DNA of 64,000 bases from Paraburkholderia sp. SOS3 (GTDB lineage: Bacteria; Pseudomonadota; Gammaproteobacteria; Burkholderiales; Burkholderiaceae): contig NZ_CP018812.1 in NCBI RefSeq assembly GCF_001922345.1, positions 868,001 through 932,000 on the forward strand, read 5' to 3'. Each line of letters opens with the position of its first letter. Position 1 is the first letter of the stretch. This document shows positions 1-8,792 of the stretch, piece after piece. The position numbers were made by a program, and so were the translations under genes. Below the pieces are notes generated by a model, which was given only the letters and a program-made list of their open reading frames with translations, did no database searches and was not told the DNA's origin.

Positions 1-1601
1 GTGTGCGAGCTGCCGACCACCCGCCACCACAGCACCGGTACGCCGGCGCGCGTGGTCGCAAGCTCGACTGACAGGTTCGGGATCGCGTAGGCGATGTTCG
101 CCGCGCCTTCCACCGAAGTCGAATCGATACCGTTCTTCGCGAGACCGGAGAACGGTGTGTCCGCAACGATCGACTGGCCGACGATGCGGTGCTGCCAGCC
201 CACCAGCTGGCCGTCGTTCGTCAATCCGGCTTCGAGTTTGTGAAAGTAGGTCGGTCGGTACAAGCCGCCGTGAATGTCGCATTCGCGCGTCCATTGCAGC
301 TTCAGCGGCGTGCCGTTTGCCCCCAGCGCTTTGGCGATCGAGACCGCTTCGACGATGTAGTCCGAGCCGGGGTTCGCGCGCCGCCCGAAACTGCCGCCCG
401 CATACAGCGTATGAATTTTCACCTGCTGCGGTTCGAGCCCCGCAGTGCGCGCCGCATTGGCCTGGTCGACGGTCTGGAACTGGTCGCCGGCCCAGATTTC
501 GCAACTGTCGGCGCTCAGCTTGACGACTGCGTCGAGCGGCTCCATCGGCGCGTGGGCGAGGTACGGAAATTCATAGCTTGCGGAAATTTTGCGAGGCGCG
601 CCGGCAATTGCTTTCGCGGCGTCGCCTTCGGTACGCGCCGGCAGGCCAGGCTGCTCGGCGAGCTTGCGATACTCGGCCATGATGGCGTCCGAGCTGCGCT
701 TTTCCGCATGCGTGTCGTCCCATTCCACTTTCAGCGCGTCGCGACCCTGCTTCGCGGCCCAGAAGCTCTTCGCCACTACGGCGACGCCGCGCGGTATCTG
801 CACGACCTCGACGACGCCGGGCACGGCCTTTGTTGCGCTCGCATCGAACGACTTGACGGTGCCGCCGAACTGCGGCGGACGCTGCACCAGCGCGACCAGC
901 ATGCCGGGAAACGTGACGTCGATGGTGAACTGCGCGGTGCCGTTGGTTTTCGGCGGCACATCGACGCGCGGCACACGCGTGCCGATCAGCCTGAAGTCTT
1001 TCGGATCCTTCAGTGTCACCTTTTCCGGCACCGGCAGCGCAGACGCCTGCGCCACCAGCGAGCCGTAGCTTGCGTGCCGGCCGCTCGCGTCGTGATACAC
1101 GACGCCGCGCTCGGTGCGCAGCGACGCAGGCGGCACCTGCCATTGCTGCGCGGCGGCCGAAACGAGCATCGCGCGGCCCTTCGCGCCGGCCTCGCGCAGC
1201 TGTGTCCACGAATTGGCCATCGCCGAGCTGCCGCCGGTGCCCTGCATCTTGCCGAACGCAAGGTTCGCATAGCGCGTCGCATCGGCGGGCGCGCTTTCGA
1301 CGCGCACGTTGGACCAGTCGGCATCGAGTTCTTCGGCGACGATCGTCGCAATGCCGGTGTAGGCACCCTGGCCCATCTCGACGTGCTTCGCGATGACGGT
1401 CACGCTGTTATCGGCGCCGATGCGCAGGAACGCATTGGGCGCAAACGTGCCGCTGCCGGCCGGCGTTTGCGCGGCAAGCGCGTGTTTGCCGAGGCCACCC
1501 CATTCGAAGCCGATGGTCAGCGCGAGCGCGGCAGCAGTGCCGACGCCTTTCAGAAACGTGCGCCGTGCCGGGCGCTGTACATCCACGATATCGGTCGTCA
1601 T
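1..1601 (-). CDS. Molybdopterin-binding large subunit of an IorB-like aldehyde/isoquinoline oxidoreductase (3' end cut by window)
   Basis: This is the catalytic molybdenum-cofactor subunit of a two-subunit xanthine-oxidase-family dehydrogenase that hydroxylates N-heterocycles or oxidises aldehydes, probably in the periplasm. The start at 1601 gives an N-terminus with a twin-arginine motif (RRTFLK) and a hydrophobic stretch, fitting Tat export of a folded cofactor protein. Family-like segments include HVEMGQGAYTGIATIVAEEL, APMEPLDAVV and YAGGSFGRRANPGSDY. It begins 3 bp after the stop of the [2Fe-2S] subunit gene, so the two are one operon, expected to pass electrons to a cytochrome. About 533 codons are visible; family members have about 730, so the C-terminus lies outside the window. 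The substrate cannot be read from the sequence; 'isoquinoline' is only the family name. Confidence 0.9.
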   Translation of the reverse strand, partial: MTTDIVDVQRPARRTFLKGVGTAAALALTIGFEWGGLGKHALAAQTPAGSGTFAPNAFLRIGADNSVTVIAKHVEMGQGAYTGIATIVAEELDADWSNVRVESAPADATRYANLAFGKMQGTGGSSAMANSWTQLREAGAKGRAMLVSAAAQQWQVPPASLRTERGVVYHDASGRHASYGSLVAQASALPVPEKVTLKDPKDFRLIGTRVPRVDVPPKTNGTAQFTIDVTFPGMLVALVQRPPQFGGTVKSFDASATKAVPGVVEVVQIPRGVAVVAKSFWAAKQGRDALKVEWDDTHAEKRSSDAIMAEYRKLAEQPGLPARTEGDAAKAIAGAPRKISASYEFPYLAHAPMEPLDAVVKLSADSCEIWAGDQFQTVDQANAARTAGLEPQQVKIHTLYAGGSFGRRANPGSDYIVEAVSIAKALGANGTPLKLQWTRECDIHGGLYRPTYFHKLEAGLTNDGQLVGWQHRIVGQSIVADTPFSGLAKNGIDSTSVEGAANIAYAIPNLSVELATTRAGVPVLWWRVVGSSH

Positions 1602-1604
1602 CGT

Positions 1605-2066
1605 TCACCCCTGCATCGATTCGGCAGCCGTGTGGATCGCAGCGCGAATGCGCGTGTAGGTCGCACAGCGGCAGATGTTGCCGCTCATCGCGGCATCGAT
1701 GTCCGCATCGGTGGGCGCGGGCTTTTCAGTGAGCAGCGCGGTGGCCGACATCACTTGGCCCGACTGGCAGTAGCCGCACTGCGGCACCTGATGTTTGACC
1801 CATGCGGCCTGGATCGCTTGCGCCTGTTTGCTGTGCAGCCCTTCGATGGTCGTGACGTGGCGACCGGCCACCGCCGACAGCGGCATCATGCACGAGCGGA
1901 TCGGCTGGCCTTCGAGATGTACCGTGCAAGCGCCGCATTGCGCCATGCCGCAGCCGAACTTCGTGCCGTGCAGGCCGGCTACTTCGCGAATCGCCCATAA
2001 GAGCGGCATGTTGGGATCGGCGTCCAGCGTGGTGGACTTGCCATTGAGTATCAACGTGGTCGACAT
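1605..2066 (-). CDS. [2Fe-2S] small subunit of the IorA-like oxidoreductase
   Basis: A 153-residue iron-sulfur subunit of the usual size for IorA-type proteins. It has the plant-ferredoxin-like cluster motif near residues 38-60 (CGMAQCGAC followed by a further Cys in RSCMMP) and the second cluster in the C-terminal helical domain (CGYCQSGQ near residue 97 and CRC near residue 133). It should transfer electrons from the molybdopterin subunit encoded directly downstream to an external acceptor. The start is supported by GGAG upstream of the ATG. There is no FAD subunit gene beside it, as expected for the two-subunit type. Confidence 0.92.
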   Translation of the reverse strand: MSTTLILNGKSTTLDADPNMPLLWAIREVAGLHGTKFGCGMAQCGACTVHLEGQPIRSCMMPLSAVAGRHVTTIEGLHSKQAQAIQAAWVKHQVPQCGYCQSGQVMSATALLTEKPAPTDADIDAAMSGNICRCATYTRIRAAIHTAAESMQG

Positions 2067-2612
2067 CGACTGCTCCGTGGAGAGGATGGTTTTGTGGTTG
2101 TGCGTTTGCGCATGCGTGGCGCAGGGCTGCGCTGCCGGCTAGCGGCCGTCAGCGGCGCATGTTCCGCGTGGCGCGGATGCGCAAGACATTGCCGGGCGTC
2201 TCGGTTGATGTCCGCGAGTGAGGCCGGACGCGGCGGCGGCAACGTGCCAGAGTTTCGCCGAAAACGCGCGGATAAGGGTTGTTCGAAACTCCGGAAAGCT
2301 TGCCTAATCCTGTTTGATCATGTGGTCAGCATGATGAATGATGACCGGCGGGCGGCCACACGATGCGCGATGCATTCAGACGCGACGGTTGCGATGAGCG
2401 CGGCGGTCGTCCTGAGACCCGAGTGCGATAGCCTGATGAGCCGAAGCGCTGTCGCCGTCGCCGCCGCAACCCACGAGAACCGAACGATTGCCGGACAAGC
2501 CACGCACGCAACCTGCGGACGACCGGGGTGTATCGCTGCCATGATGTCTCCCTTCTTCGTTCTGGCGGAATTCCACCGGCTTTCTGAAGAGAGGCCGCGA
2601 TGCGCAGCCTTT
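2067..2612. other. Intergenic stretch without a convincing gene
   Basis: About 550 bp between the start of the [2Fe-2S] subunit and the end of the SDR gene. A minus-strand frame from 2542 to 2318 (74 codons) has a good ribosome-binding site (GGGAG six bases before ATG), but its product is Ala/Arg-rich with no recognisable domain. It is left unannotated. The promoter of the oxidoreductase operon should lie here. Confidence 0.5.
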
Positions 2613-3404
2613 CTAGAGATATTCGACGTTGCCGTCGACGCTGATCGCTTGTCCCGAGATGTGCCGACCCGCCGGCGACGCGAGGAACAGTGCCATCGCA
2701 GCGATATCGTCGGCCCTGACCATCCGGCGAAGCGAGATCTTGCGAAGGTATTCGTCCTTCATCGCCTCGAAGGTGACGCCTGTCGATGCGGCGCGGGCGG
2801 CAATCACGCGGTCCATGCGCTCGCCCTGCACGACGCCGGGCAGGATGGCGTTGACGCGGATGTTGCCTGGTCCGAGCTCGATCGCGAGCGATTTCACGAG
2901 CCCGACAATGGCCCACTTGGTGGCCGCATACGGCGTGCGAAACGCGTAGCCGAGGCGCCCGGCAACCGACGACATCGCAATGATGCTGGCGCAATCCGAC
3001 GTTTCCTTCAGGACCGGAACGGCCTTGCGCAGAAAGTAATACTGGCTGTTGAGGTTCGTCGAGATGGTGCGGTCCCAATCATCCGGACTGATCGCCTCGA
3101 CCTCGCCCGTGGGCCCCGCGATGCCCGCGTTATTGACGAGAACATCGAGTCCGCCAAGCCTCGTGCGGGCGTCGTCGATCAGGTCGTCGACTTGCCGGCG
3201 GTTGCCCACGTCGGCCACGCCGGCGTGAAGTTCCGGATTGCGCTCTTTGGCCCGCTCGATCGCTGACGCGTCGACGTCGCAGATATAGACGCGAGCGCCG
3301 GCCTCGAGAAACGCGTCTGCGATTGCCGCTCCGATACCGGATGCCGCACCCGAAACCAATACGCGCAGCCCAGATCGCGGCTTCATGCGTTCAAAGACGT
3401 TCAT
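2613..3404 (-). CDS. Short-chain dehydrogenase/reductase (SDR), probable beta-hydroxy-acid dehydrogenase
   Basis: A 263-residue classical SDR. The Rossmann motif SGAASGIG is near residue 17, NNAG near residue 90, and the catalytic Ser and YAATK near residues 143-160. The C-terminus has the usual ISGQAISVDGN block. The start at 3404 (MNVFERM) was chosen for an AGGA ribosome-binding site and because the fold begins directly after it; an in-frame extension to 3605 would run into the neighbouring gene. It is third in the operon BKACE, MFS transporter, SDR. From context I infer that it oxidises a beta-hydroxy acid to the beta-keto acid that the BKACE enzyme cleaves; the exact substrate is unknown. 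Confidence 0.88.
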   Translation of the reverse strand: MNVFERMKPRSGLRVLVSGAASGIGAAIADAFLEAGARVYICDVDASAIERAKERNPELHAGVADVGNRRQVDDLIDDARTRLGGLDVLVNNAGIAGPTGEVEAISPDDWDRTISTNLNSQYYFLRKAVPVLKETSDCASIIAMSSVAGRLGYAFRTPYAATKWAIVGLVKSLAIELGPGNIRVNAILPGVVQGERMDRVIAARAASTGVTFEAMKDEYLRKISLRRMVRADDIAAMALFLASPAGRHISGQAISVDGNVEYL

Positions 3405-3504
3405 AGGGTATCCTGATCGAATGGCCAGTCGAATAATCCCGTGGCGATAGCAGTCGGCGAGAATGTGCCGGGCAGAGCAGCCCGGCGAATCGACCTTCGA
3501 TGTT

Positions 3505-4842
3505 TTATTGGACTGCGGCCATGTGCGCGGCTGCGGGCCGCTCTTCAGCGCGAATGGCCCGCGCGAGAAGCGGCACCAGGCCCAGGCCGACGACGGACGC
3601 CGCAACGATGACGTGAAAGCCCGAATCGCTTCTCTTGCTGAGCGTCTCCGCCAGACCGAACAGATAAGGACCGGCGAATCCGCCCAGCAAGCCGACCGTG
3701 TTGATGAAGGCGAGACCGGCGGCGGCCTGGACGCCCTGAAGGCGCTTCATCGCAACTGCCCAGTACGACGGCAGAATGCCGCCCGCGAAGAAGCCCGTTG
3801 TACCAAGAAGAATGATTTGAACCGTCTGGCTTCCGGTCGCGATAAACGCGCAGCCGCTAATGACGAGGCCTGCAGTCAGGCTGCCGAGAAATGCGCAGTC
3901 GTTGCTCATGCGACGGTGAATGCGCGGAAGCGCGAGCACTCCGACGAGGAAGCCAAAACCCACGCTGCTCGACAGCAGACCGACGAGCAGTGGCGACGTC
4001 ACATGCATCTGGGCGACGATTGCGGGCGTGAAAAAGTACAGACCAACGAATGCGACCTGATTCAGGAAGTAAATCAGACTGATGAGGATCGTGGTGGGCC
4101 GCCTGATTGCTGCGAGCCAGTCTGCCGAGAACAGTTCCGCATGACCATGGGTGTCGATGACCGCGTGCGATTCAAGGGCTTGCGCTTCCTGCGCGGTTAG
4201 CCATCCAACCGAAGCGGGCCGGTCCGGAAGCTTGAAATAAAGAACGATGCCCGCCACGATGGTCGGCACGCCCTCCAGCAGAAACATCCATTGCCACCCG
4301 CGCAAACCGCCGGCGCCGCCCAGTTGCATCAGCGCCGCGCCAAGCGGATTACCGACGATGAGTGCGATAGACGGGGCCGTGTAAATCCAGCCGACTGCGA
4401 CAGCACGATCTTTCGGCGCGAACCACAGGGTCACCATGTACATGAGCGCCGGGAACAGTCCGGCTTCGGCAACCCCAAGCAGAACGCGAAGGATGTAGAA
4501 CGACCACTCTCCTTGCACGAGCATCATCGCTGTCGACAACACGCCCCAGCTCACGGCAATGCGAGCGATCCATCTGCGCGGTCCGACCCGATGTGCGGCC
4601 AGATTGCTCGGAACTTCGAGCAGCGCGTAGCCGATAAAGAAAATGCCCGCTCCGAGACCATACGCGGCGGCGCTGATGCCGAGGTCCGCGGCAAGCGCGG
4701 TTTTGGCGAGCGCGACATTCGTGCGGTCGATGAACGACAGGAAATAGATCGCGCACATCAATGGGATAAGCCTTGCCATCGCCTTGCGCGTGGCAAGACG
4801 ATGAATGACGCTCGTGCCTTCGTCAACGGTAGTGGCATTCAT
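3505..4842 (-). CDS. MFS transporter, anion:cation symporter (ACS) type
   Basis: A 445-residue inner-membrane major facilitator with about 12 hydrophobic segments. Family hallmarks are the early FIDRTNVALA segment of the tartrate/phthalate/glucarate (ACS) branch, FIGYALLEVPSNLAAHRVGP, and RVLLGVAEAGLFPALM in the first half. ACS members import organic anions with protons. GGAG stands before the ATG at 4842. The gene lies 21 bp after the BKACE gene and 100 bp before the SDR, so it probably brings in the organic acid that these two enzymes degrade. Confidence 0.88.
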   Translation of the reverse strand: MNATTVDEGTSVIHRLATRKAMARLIPLMCAIYFLSFIDRTNVALAKTALAADLGISAAAYGLGAGIFFIGYALLEVPSNLAAHRVGPRRWIARIAVSWGVLSTAMMLVQGEWSFYILRVLLGVAEAGLFPALMYMVTLWFAPKDRAVAVGWIYTAPSIALIVGNPLGAALMQLGGAGGLRGWQWMFLLEGVPTIVAGIVLYFKLPDRPASVGWLTAQEAQALESHAVIDTHGHAELFSADWLAAIRRPTTILISLIYFLNQVAFVGLYFFTPAIVAQMHVTSPLLVGLLSSSVGFGFLVGVLALPRIHRRMSNDCAFLGSLTAGLVISGCAFIATGSQTVQIILLGTTGFFAGGILPSYWAVAMKRLQGVQAAAGLAFINTVGLLGGFAGPYLFGLAETLSKRSDSGFHVIVAASVVGLGLVPLLARAIRAEERPAAAHMAAVQ

Positions 4843-4863
4843 AACGTCTCCAGAAATGCTCGC

Positions 4864-5802
4864 TCACAGCGAAACGTTGTCGCGTCCCTTCAGCCCGAGT
4901 ATTTCGCGAGCGTCTGCGGGTGTTGCAATGTCGAACGACAGCTCTTCGAGAATCCGGCGGATTTTCCGGACCTGCTCGGCGTTCGTCCTTGCCTTCACGC
5001 CTCTCGACAGGTAGACGCTGTCTTCCAGTCCGACGCGAACGTTGCCGCCCATGATCGCGCCCATGGTCACGAGGGACATCTGGTGCCGACCGGCGCCGAG
5101 AACCGAGAACTGATACTGATCGCGGCCGAACAGACGGTCGGCAGTCGAGCGCATCACATTGAGGTTCTCCGGGTCGGGGCCGATGCCGCCGAGAATGCCG
5201 ACCACGGACTGGATAAAGAACGGCGGCCTGATCAGTCCGATATCGACGAAATGGGCCAGGTTGTAGAGGTGCCCGACGTCGTAACACTCGAACTCGAAGC
5301 GGGTACCGTACTCGCCGAACTCGGTCAGAATGTTTTTGATGTCGCGAAAGGTGTTACGGAAGATCATGTCCTCCATGCCTTCGACGTACTCCTTCTCCCA
5401 GTCGAATCGCCACGACGGCATCCTGGCCGCGATAGGGTGCAGCGAAAAATTCATCGAGCCCATGTTGAGCGAGCACATCTCGGGCTTCGCGACGCGTGTA
5501 TAGGCCAATCGTTCATCGAGTGTCATGCGCGTGCTGCCGCCGGTCGAGATATTGATGACTGCGTCGGTCTGCGCGGCAATCGCCGGAACGAACTGCCTGA
5601 ACACGTCAGGCGAGGGCGTCGGCCGGCCATCGTCCGGATTTCGTGCGTGCAGATGCAGGATTGCCGCGCCGGCCTGCGCCGCTTCGATCGCTTGAGCCTG
5701 AATGTCGGCGGGGGTGAGCGGCAGGTACTCCGACATCGACGGAACATGCGCGGACCCTGTGACCGCACACGTAATGATGACCTTACGATTTGCGTTGCTC
5801 AT
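4864..5802 (-). CDS. Beta-keto acid cleavage enzyme (BKACE, former DUF849)
   Basis: A 312-residue TIM-barrel zinc enzyme of the 3-keto-5-aminohexanoate cleavage enzyme family. Visible hallmarks are the start KVIITCAVTGS, the metal-binding HLHARNP near residue 50, NISTGGS near residue 84, and the C-terminal GGNVRVGLEDSVYL with the conserved Glu. BKACE enzymes condense a beta-keto acid with acetyl-CoA to give acetoacetate plus a new CoA ester. It is the first gene of the operon and diverges from an AraC-type regulator. Family substrates include dehydrocarnitine and keto-adipate-like acids; the sequence does not say which applies here. Confidence 0.92.
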   Translation of the reverse strand: MSNANRKVIITCAVTGSAHVPSMSEYLPLTPADIQAQAIEAAQAGAAILHLHARNPDDGRPTPSPDVFRQFVPAIAAQTDAVINISTGGSTRMTLDERLAYTRVAKPEMCSLNMGSMNFSLHPIAARMPSWRFDWEKEYVEGMEDMIFRNTFRDIKNILTEFGEYGTRFEFECYDVGHLYNLAHFVDIGLIRPPFFIQSVVGILGGIGPDPENLNVMRSTADRLFGRDQYQFSVLGAGRHQMSLVTMGAIMGGNVRVGLEDSVYLSRGVKARTNAEQVRKIRRILEELSFDIATPADAREILGLKGRDNVSL

Positions 5803-5935
5803 TCTTTAGCGCGCCGCGAGGGCGCCCGTGTCTCCGATATGTTTGCGGGCCGCCGTTCAGCACGGAGCCCGCATCTTGTTGTACCGATGATAGTTAGATA
5901 CGATCTGCCCCGTAAGGTCGTTTCCGGACAGAGTG

Positions 5936-5952
5936 ATGTCCCTGCAGGACAT
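5936..5952. promoter_or_regulatory. Palindrome before the AraC-type gene
   Basis: ATGTCC-CTGCA-GGACAT is a perfect inverted repeat 12 bases before the start codon at 5964, next to the ribosome-binding site GGAGG. A third related half-site (CCGGACA) lies about 10 bases upstream and a fourth (ATCCGGA) directly downstream. In a divergent regulator/operon gap this may be an operator for autoregulation. Confidence 0.35.
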
Positions 5953-5963
5953 CCGGAGGAGGC

Positions 5964-6995
5964 ATGTTGTCTTCGAAATTTCCGCTGCTGAACGAGCGCA
6001 TCTATGCGCCGTATAAGATCGCGGCACTGGTCGAGGTTCTCGCGGAACAGGGCATTAGCGCAGAGGAGAGCCTGAAAGGAAGTGGCGTGGCGCCGAGCCA
6101 GATATACGACGCATCGTTTCTGACGTCGGTACGTCAGTACGCTGCGGTCTGCAGCAATGCGGTCAATCTCTCATCGAGCGCTGCTACGCCTTTCATGACC
6201 GGTTCGCGTCTGCATCTCGCGGCGTACGGCATGTATGGATACGCGCTGATGTCTTGCCTTTCGCTGCGCGATTACTTCCGGCTTGGCGTGAAATACCATC
6301 GCCTCGCAACGCCGACGTTGACGATCGAATGGACCGAGTATCCGGACAGATCCGTCTGGACGTTTCCCGATGCATTCGCTTCGAACCTTCCGCACGACGT
6401 TCAGCGGTTTTTGCTCGAGCAGCAATACACGCAGCACGTCACGCACCTGCAAGACGTTGCAGGACGAAGCTGCCCGCCGGTCCTCGCGCGTTTCTCCTAT
6501 CGGGCGCCACCGCACGCGAATATTTATCCCGTGTATCTCGGCTGCCCTTGTGAATTCGAGGCGCAGCAGTGCGAGCTCATCTATGACAGCGCGATACTCG
6601 AATTCAGGCCGCAGCTCGCGCACCGGCATTCGGCGGCACTGCTTCAGGAAACATGTGACCGGCTGATCGGGCAAGCCAAGACATCGTTCGGCGTGTCTGG
6701 CGAGGTTTATCAGGAATTGATGCGCAAACCCGGCGAGTTTCCCGATATGGAAACGGTCGCCGCGGTCCTGAAGATGACGAGCAGAACGCTGCGCCGGCGG
6801 CTCGAGGCGGAAGGCACGTCCTTTCTTGCCATCGTCGACGACGTGCGCTGCTCGTTGGCAACCGAGTACCTGAAGACGACGAAGATGAGCACGGAAGACG
6901 TTGCCATGCTCGTGGGCTTCAGCGACACGGCCAATTTCCGCAGGGCACTGAAGCGCTGGACAGGAAAGGGCCCGGGCGGAATCCGGCAGCAATGA
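5964..6995 (+). CDS. AraC-family regulator with Arabinose_bd N-terminal domain (OruR/ArgR-like)
   Basis: A 343-residue transcription factor. Residues about 20-210 match the 'Arabinose_bd' sensor domain (IAALVEVLAEQGISAEESLKG at the start, LRDYFRLGVKYHRLATPTLT in the middle). Residues about 245-340 form the two helix-turn-helix AraC DNA-binding domain (TSRTLRRRLEAEGTSF, then VAMLVGFSDTANFRRALKRW). The start has GGAGG five bases upstream. It is transcribed away from the BKACE operon across a 161-bp gap with palindromic elements, so it is the probable activator of that operon. Regulators of this branch usually sense a pathway substrate. Confidence 0.9.
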   Translation: MLSSKFPLLNERIYAPYKIAALVEVLAEQGISAEESLKGSGVAPSQIYDASFLTSVRQYAAVCSNAVNLSSSAATPFMTGSRLHLAAYGMYGYALMSCLSLRDYFRLGVKYHRLATPTLTIEWTEYPDRSVWTFPDAFASNLPHDVQRFLLEQQYTQHVTHLQDVAGRSCPPVLARFSYRAPPHANIYPVYLGCPCEFEAQQCELIYDSAILEFRPQLAHRHSAALLQETCDRLIGQAKTSFGVSGEVYQELMRKPGEFPDMETVAAVLKMTSRTLRRRLEAEGTSFLAIVDDVRCSLATEYLKTTKMSTEDVAMLVGFSDTANFRRALKRWTGKGPGGIRQQ

Positions 6996-7113
6996 GCCCG
7001 ATCTTTTTTGTTTTGCGAACCGGTATGTGCATACGCTAGCGTCATGGACGGCCGCTATCATGGCGGCTCGCTGTTGCGTTCATAACCTGCCTCGCTTTAT
7101 CTGCGATATACCG

Positions 7114-8007
7114 ATGACAATAACAGTCAGTTTTCCTGCCGAAATCCGCGACTGGATCGCCCACAATCTGACGCGCGGCGTGGCGCCGTCGGCGATCATC
7201 GAGGAACTGGTCGGCCGAAGCAACCCGCTCGAGCTTGCATCGGCGATGGTCGATGCGGTGTCGTCGGCGTTTATGTATGGCATGCCATTGCCTGGCGGCA
7301 CCATAGAGGTCGGCGCGCCGCCATTGACGTACCAGCCGGAGGCGTTGCGCATACCAGACGGCCCGTTGATTCCGCTCGGCGAACGCACGGCGCGGGTCGT
7401 CGCGCGCATGCAGCGGCCAGCCGCGGTCCAGCTCGCCAATTTTCTCGGCGCGAACGAATGCGAGCAGTTGATTGCACTCGCGCGACCGCGCCTCGACCGC
7501 TCGACTGTGGTCGACCCGGTGACGGGCCGTCATGTCGTGGCCGGGCATCGCAGCAGCCACGGCATGTTCTTTCGCCTCGGCGAAACGCCGCTGATCTCAC
7601 GCCTCGAAGCGCGTATCGCCGAACTTACCGGGCTGCCGGTCGAAAATGGCGAAGGCCTGCAACTGTTGCATTACGAAGCCGGCGCCGAATCGACGCCGCA
7701 CGTCGACTATCTGGTCGCGAACAACACGTCGAATATCGAGTCGACCGCTCGCAGCGGCCAACGTGTGGGCACACTGTTGATGTACCTCAACGATGTCGAT
7801 AGCGGCGGCGGCGAAACGGTCTTCCCGCATCTCGGCTGGTCGGTCACGCCACGGCGCGGCGACGCACTCTATTTCGAATACGGCAACCGCTTCGGTCTGT
7901 CCGACCCGAGTTCGCTGCACGCGAGCACGCCGTTGCGCGCAGGCGAGAAGTGGGTTGCCACGAAATGGATTCGTACGCGTCGCTTCGTGCCGCGTGAAAG
8001 TACGTAA
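7114..8007 (+). CDS. 2-oxoglutarate/Fe(II) dioxygenase, prolyl-4-hydroxylase-like
   Basis: A 297-residue protein whose C-terminal half is a P4H-type double-stranded beta-helix. It shows the sequence SSHGMFFRLGETP, the metal-binding HVD in TPHVDYL, FPHLGWSVTPRRGDALYFE, the distal His in SLHASTP and the 2-oxoglutarate-binding Lys in KWVATKWIRTR. The catalytic triad is therefore complete. Such enzymes hydroxylate prolines or related residues in proteins; the target is unknown. The ATG at 7114 (MTITVSFP) is preferred; an upstream in-frame ATG at 7027 would add 29 residues unlike the family, and neither has a strong ribosome-binding site. Confidence 0.85.
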   Translation: MTITVSFPAEIRDWIAHNLTRGVAPSAIIEELVGRSNPLELASAMVDAVSSAFMYGMPLPGGTIEVGAPPLTYQPEALRIPDGPLIPLGERTARVVARMQRPAAVQLANFLGANECEQLIALARPRLDRSTVVDPVTGRHVVAGHRSSHGMFFRLGETPLISRLEARIAELTGLPVENGEGLQLLHYEAGAESTPHVDYLVANNTSNIESTARSGQRVGTLLMYLNDVDSGGGETVFPHLGWSVTPRRGDALYFEYGNRFGLSDPSSLHASTPLRAGEKWVATKWIRTRRFVPREST

Positions 8008-8015
8008 GCGGCCGC

Positions 8016-8037
8016 GGGCGGCGGCGCGTAGCCGCCC
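8016..8037. terminator. GC-rich hairpin between convergent genes
   Basis: GGGCGGC and GCCGCCC form a perfect 7-bp stem with an 8-base loop, just after the stop of the dioxygenase gene and before the stop of the lipoprotein gene. No U-run follows on either strand, so termination is plausible but not shown. Confidence 0.35.
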
Positions 8038-8058
8038 CCATACTTGCCCGCCGGCACT

Positions 8059-8730
8059 TCAGCGCTGGAATACCTCGTCGGCGACCCAGCCATCCGCTGT
8101 CAGATGCACGCCTTCGCGCAACTGCATCGTGCCCGCGCCCTCGATCACGCGTTTGATCATCGGGAACACGCGCTGCGCGTCGGCGTCCTTCGCCCACGGC
8201 GCCGGGTCGATCCTGTACGTGTAGACCACCGACGTCACGGTCTTGCCGTTCAGTTGCATCGGCTTTTCCCAACCCACCACCTTATCGAGCGTGAGAGTCG
8301 CGGCGCAGAAGTCGGCCGGATGCGTGACGCGCGACGTCGCTGTTGCGACCACTTCGGGCGTGTGCAGATAGTACTTCTGACCTTCGTGCGTCAACTGATA
8401 CTGTCGCGCCATCGCGGTGATCTTCTTGCCGTCCGTGTCGACACGCTCGACCTGCATGTCCTTGCCCGCCACGAGGGTAAGCTTTTCGAGCACGGGCATC
8501 TGGATCGCGTCGCGCGTGCCGCTGGCACGATCGTCGGTCGTCACGTAGATCGGCCAGTCGTATTTGGCGAGACACAGATGGCCGTGCTGCGCGAGGAAGC
8601 CGTTGACGGCGGCGGTGAAATTCTCGCGACTGGCATCCTGGCGGCTGTTATGGCAGCCGGCGAACAGCGTCAGGGCGATCAGGGACAGCGCGCCGCCAGC
8701 AAGGCGGGCAGCGGTAGAACGTCGCATCAT
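8059..8730 (-). CDS. Predicted lipoprotein of unknown function
   Basis: A 223-residue protein with a lipoprotein signal: basic start MMRRS, hydrophobic core, lipobox LFAGC with the lipidated Cys near residue 26. The mature part is soluble and should sit in the periplasm on a membrane. It has the conserved-looking segments FLAQHGHLCLAKYDWP and TSVVYTYRIDPAPWAKD but no domain I can name. It ends facing the dioxygenase gene and starts 62 bp after the end of the dihaem peroxidase gene on the same strand. No strong ribosome-binding site is visible; the second ATG (8727) is an equal candidate. Confidence 0.75.
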   Translation of the reverse strand: MMRRSTAARLAGGALSLIALTLFAGCHNSRQDASRENFTAAVNGFLAQHGHLCLAKYDWPIYVTTDDRASGTRDAIQMPVLEKLTLVAGKDMQVERVDTDGKKITAMARQYQLTHEGQKYYLHTPEVVATATSRVTHPADFCAATLTLDKVVGWEKPMQLNGKTVTSVVYTYRIDPAPWAKDADAQRVFPMIKRVIEGAGTMQLREGVHLTADGWVADEVFQR

Positions 8731-8792
8731 GGTCTATGTTGCTCAGGTTGGGTCGTTTCTGGATTGAGTCGTCGCTCGTGCGTCGTTCTTCT

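Noticed and set aside
189..2000. A 603-codon open frame on the plus strand
   Set aside because: Arg/His/Ala-rich translation antisense to the oxidoreductase genes, which have clear domains; a GC-skew shadow.
2318..2542. Possible 74-codon minus-strand gene with a good ribosome-binding site
   Set aside because: No recognisable product and an overlapping frame is equally open; not enough support.
4291..5991. Long plus-strand frame across the MFS and BKACE genes
   Set aside because: No domain, antisense to two recognised genes.
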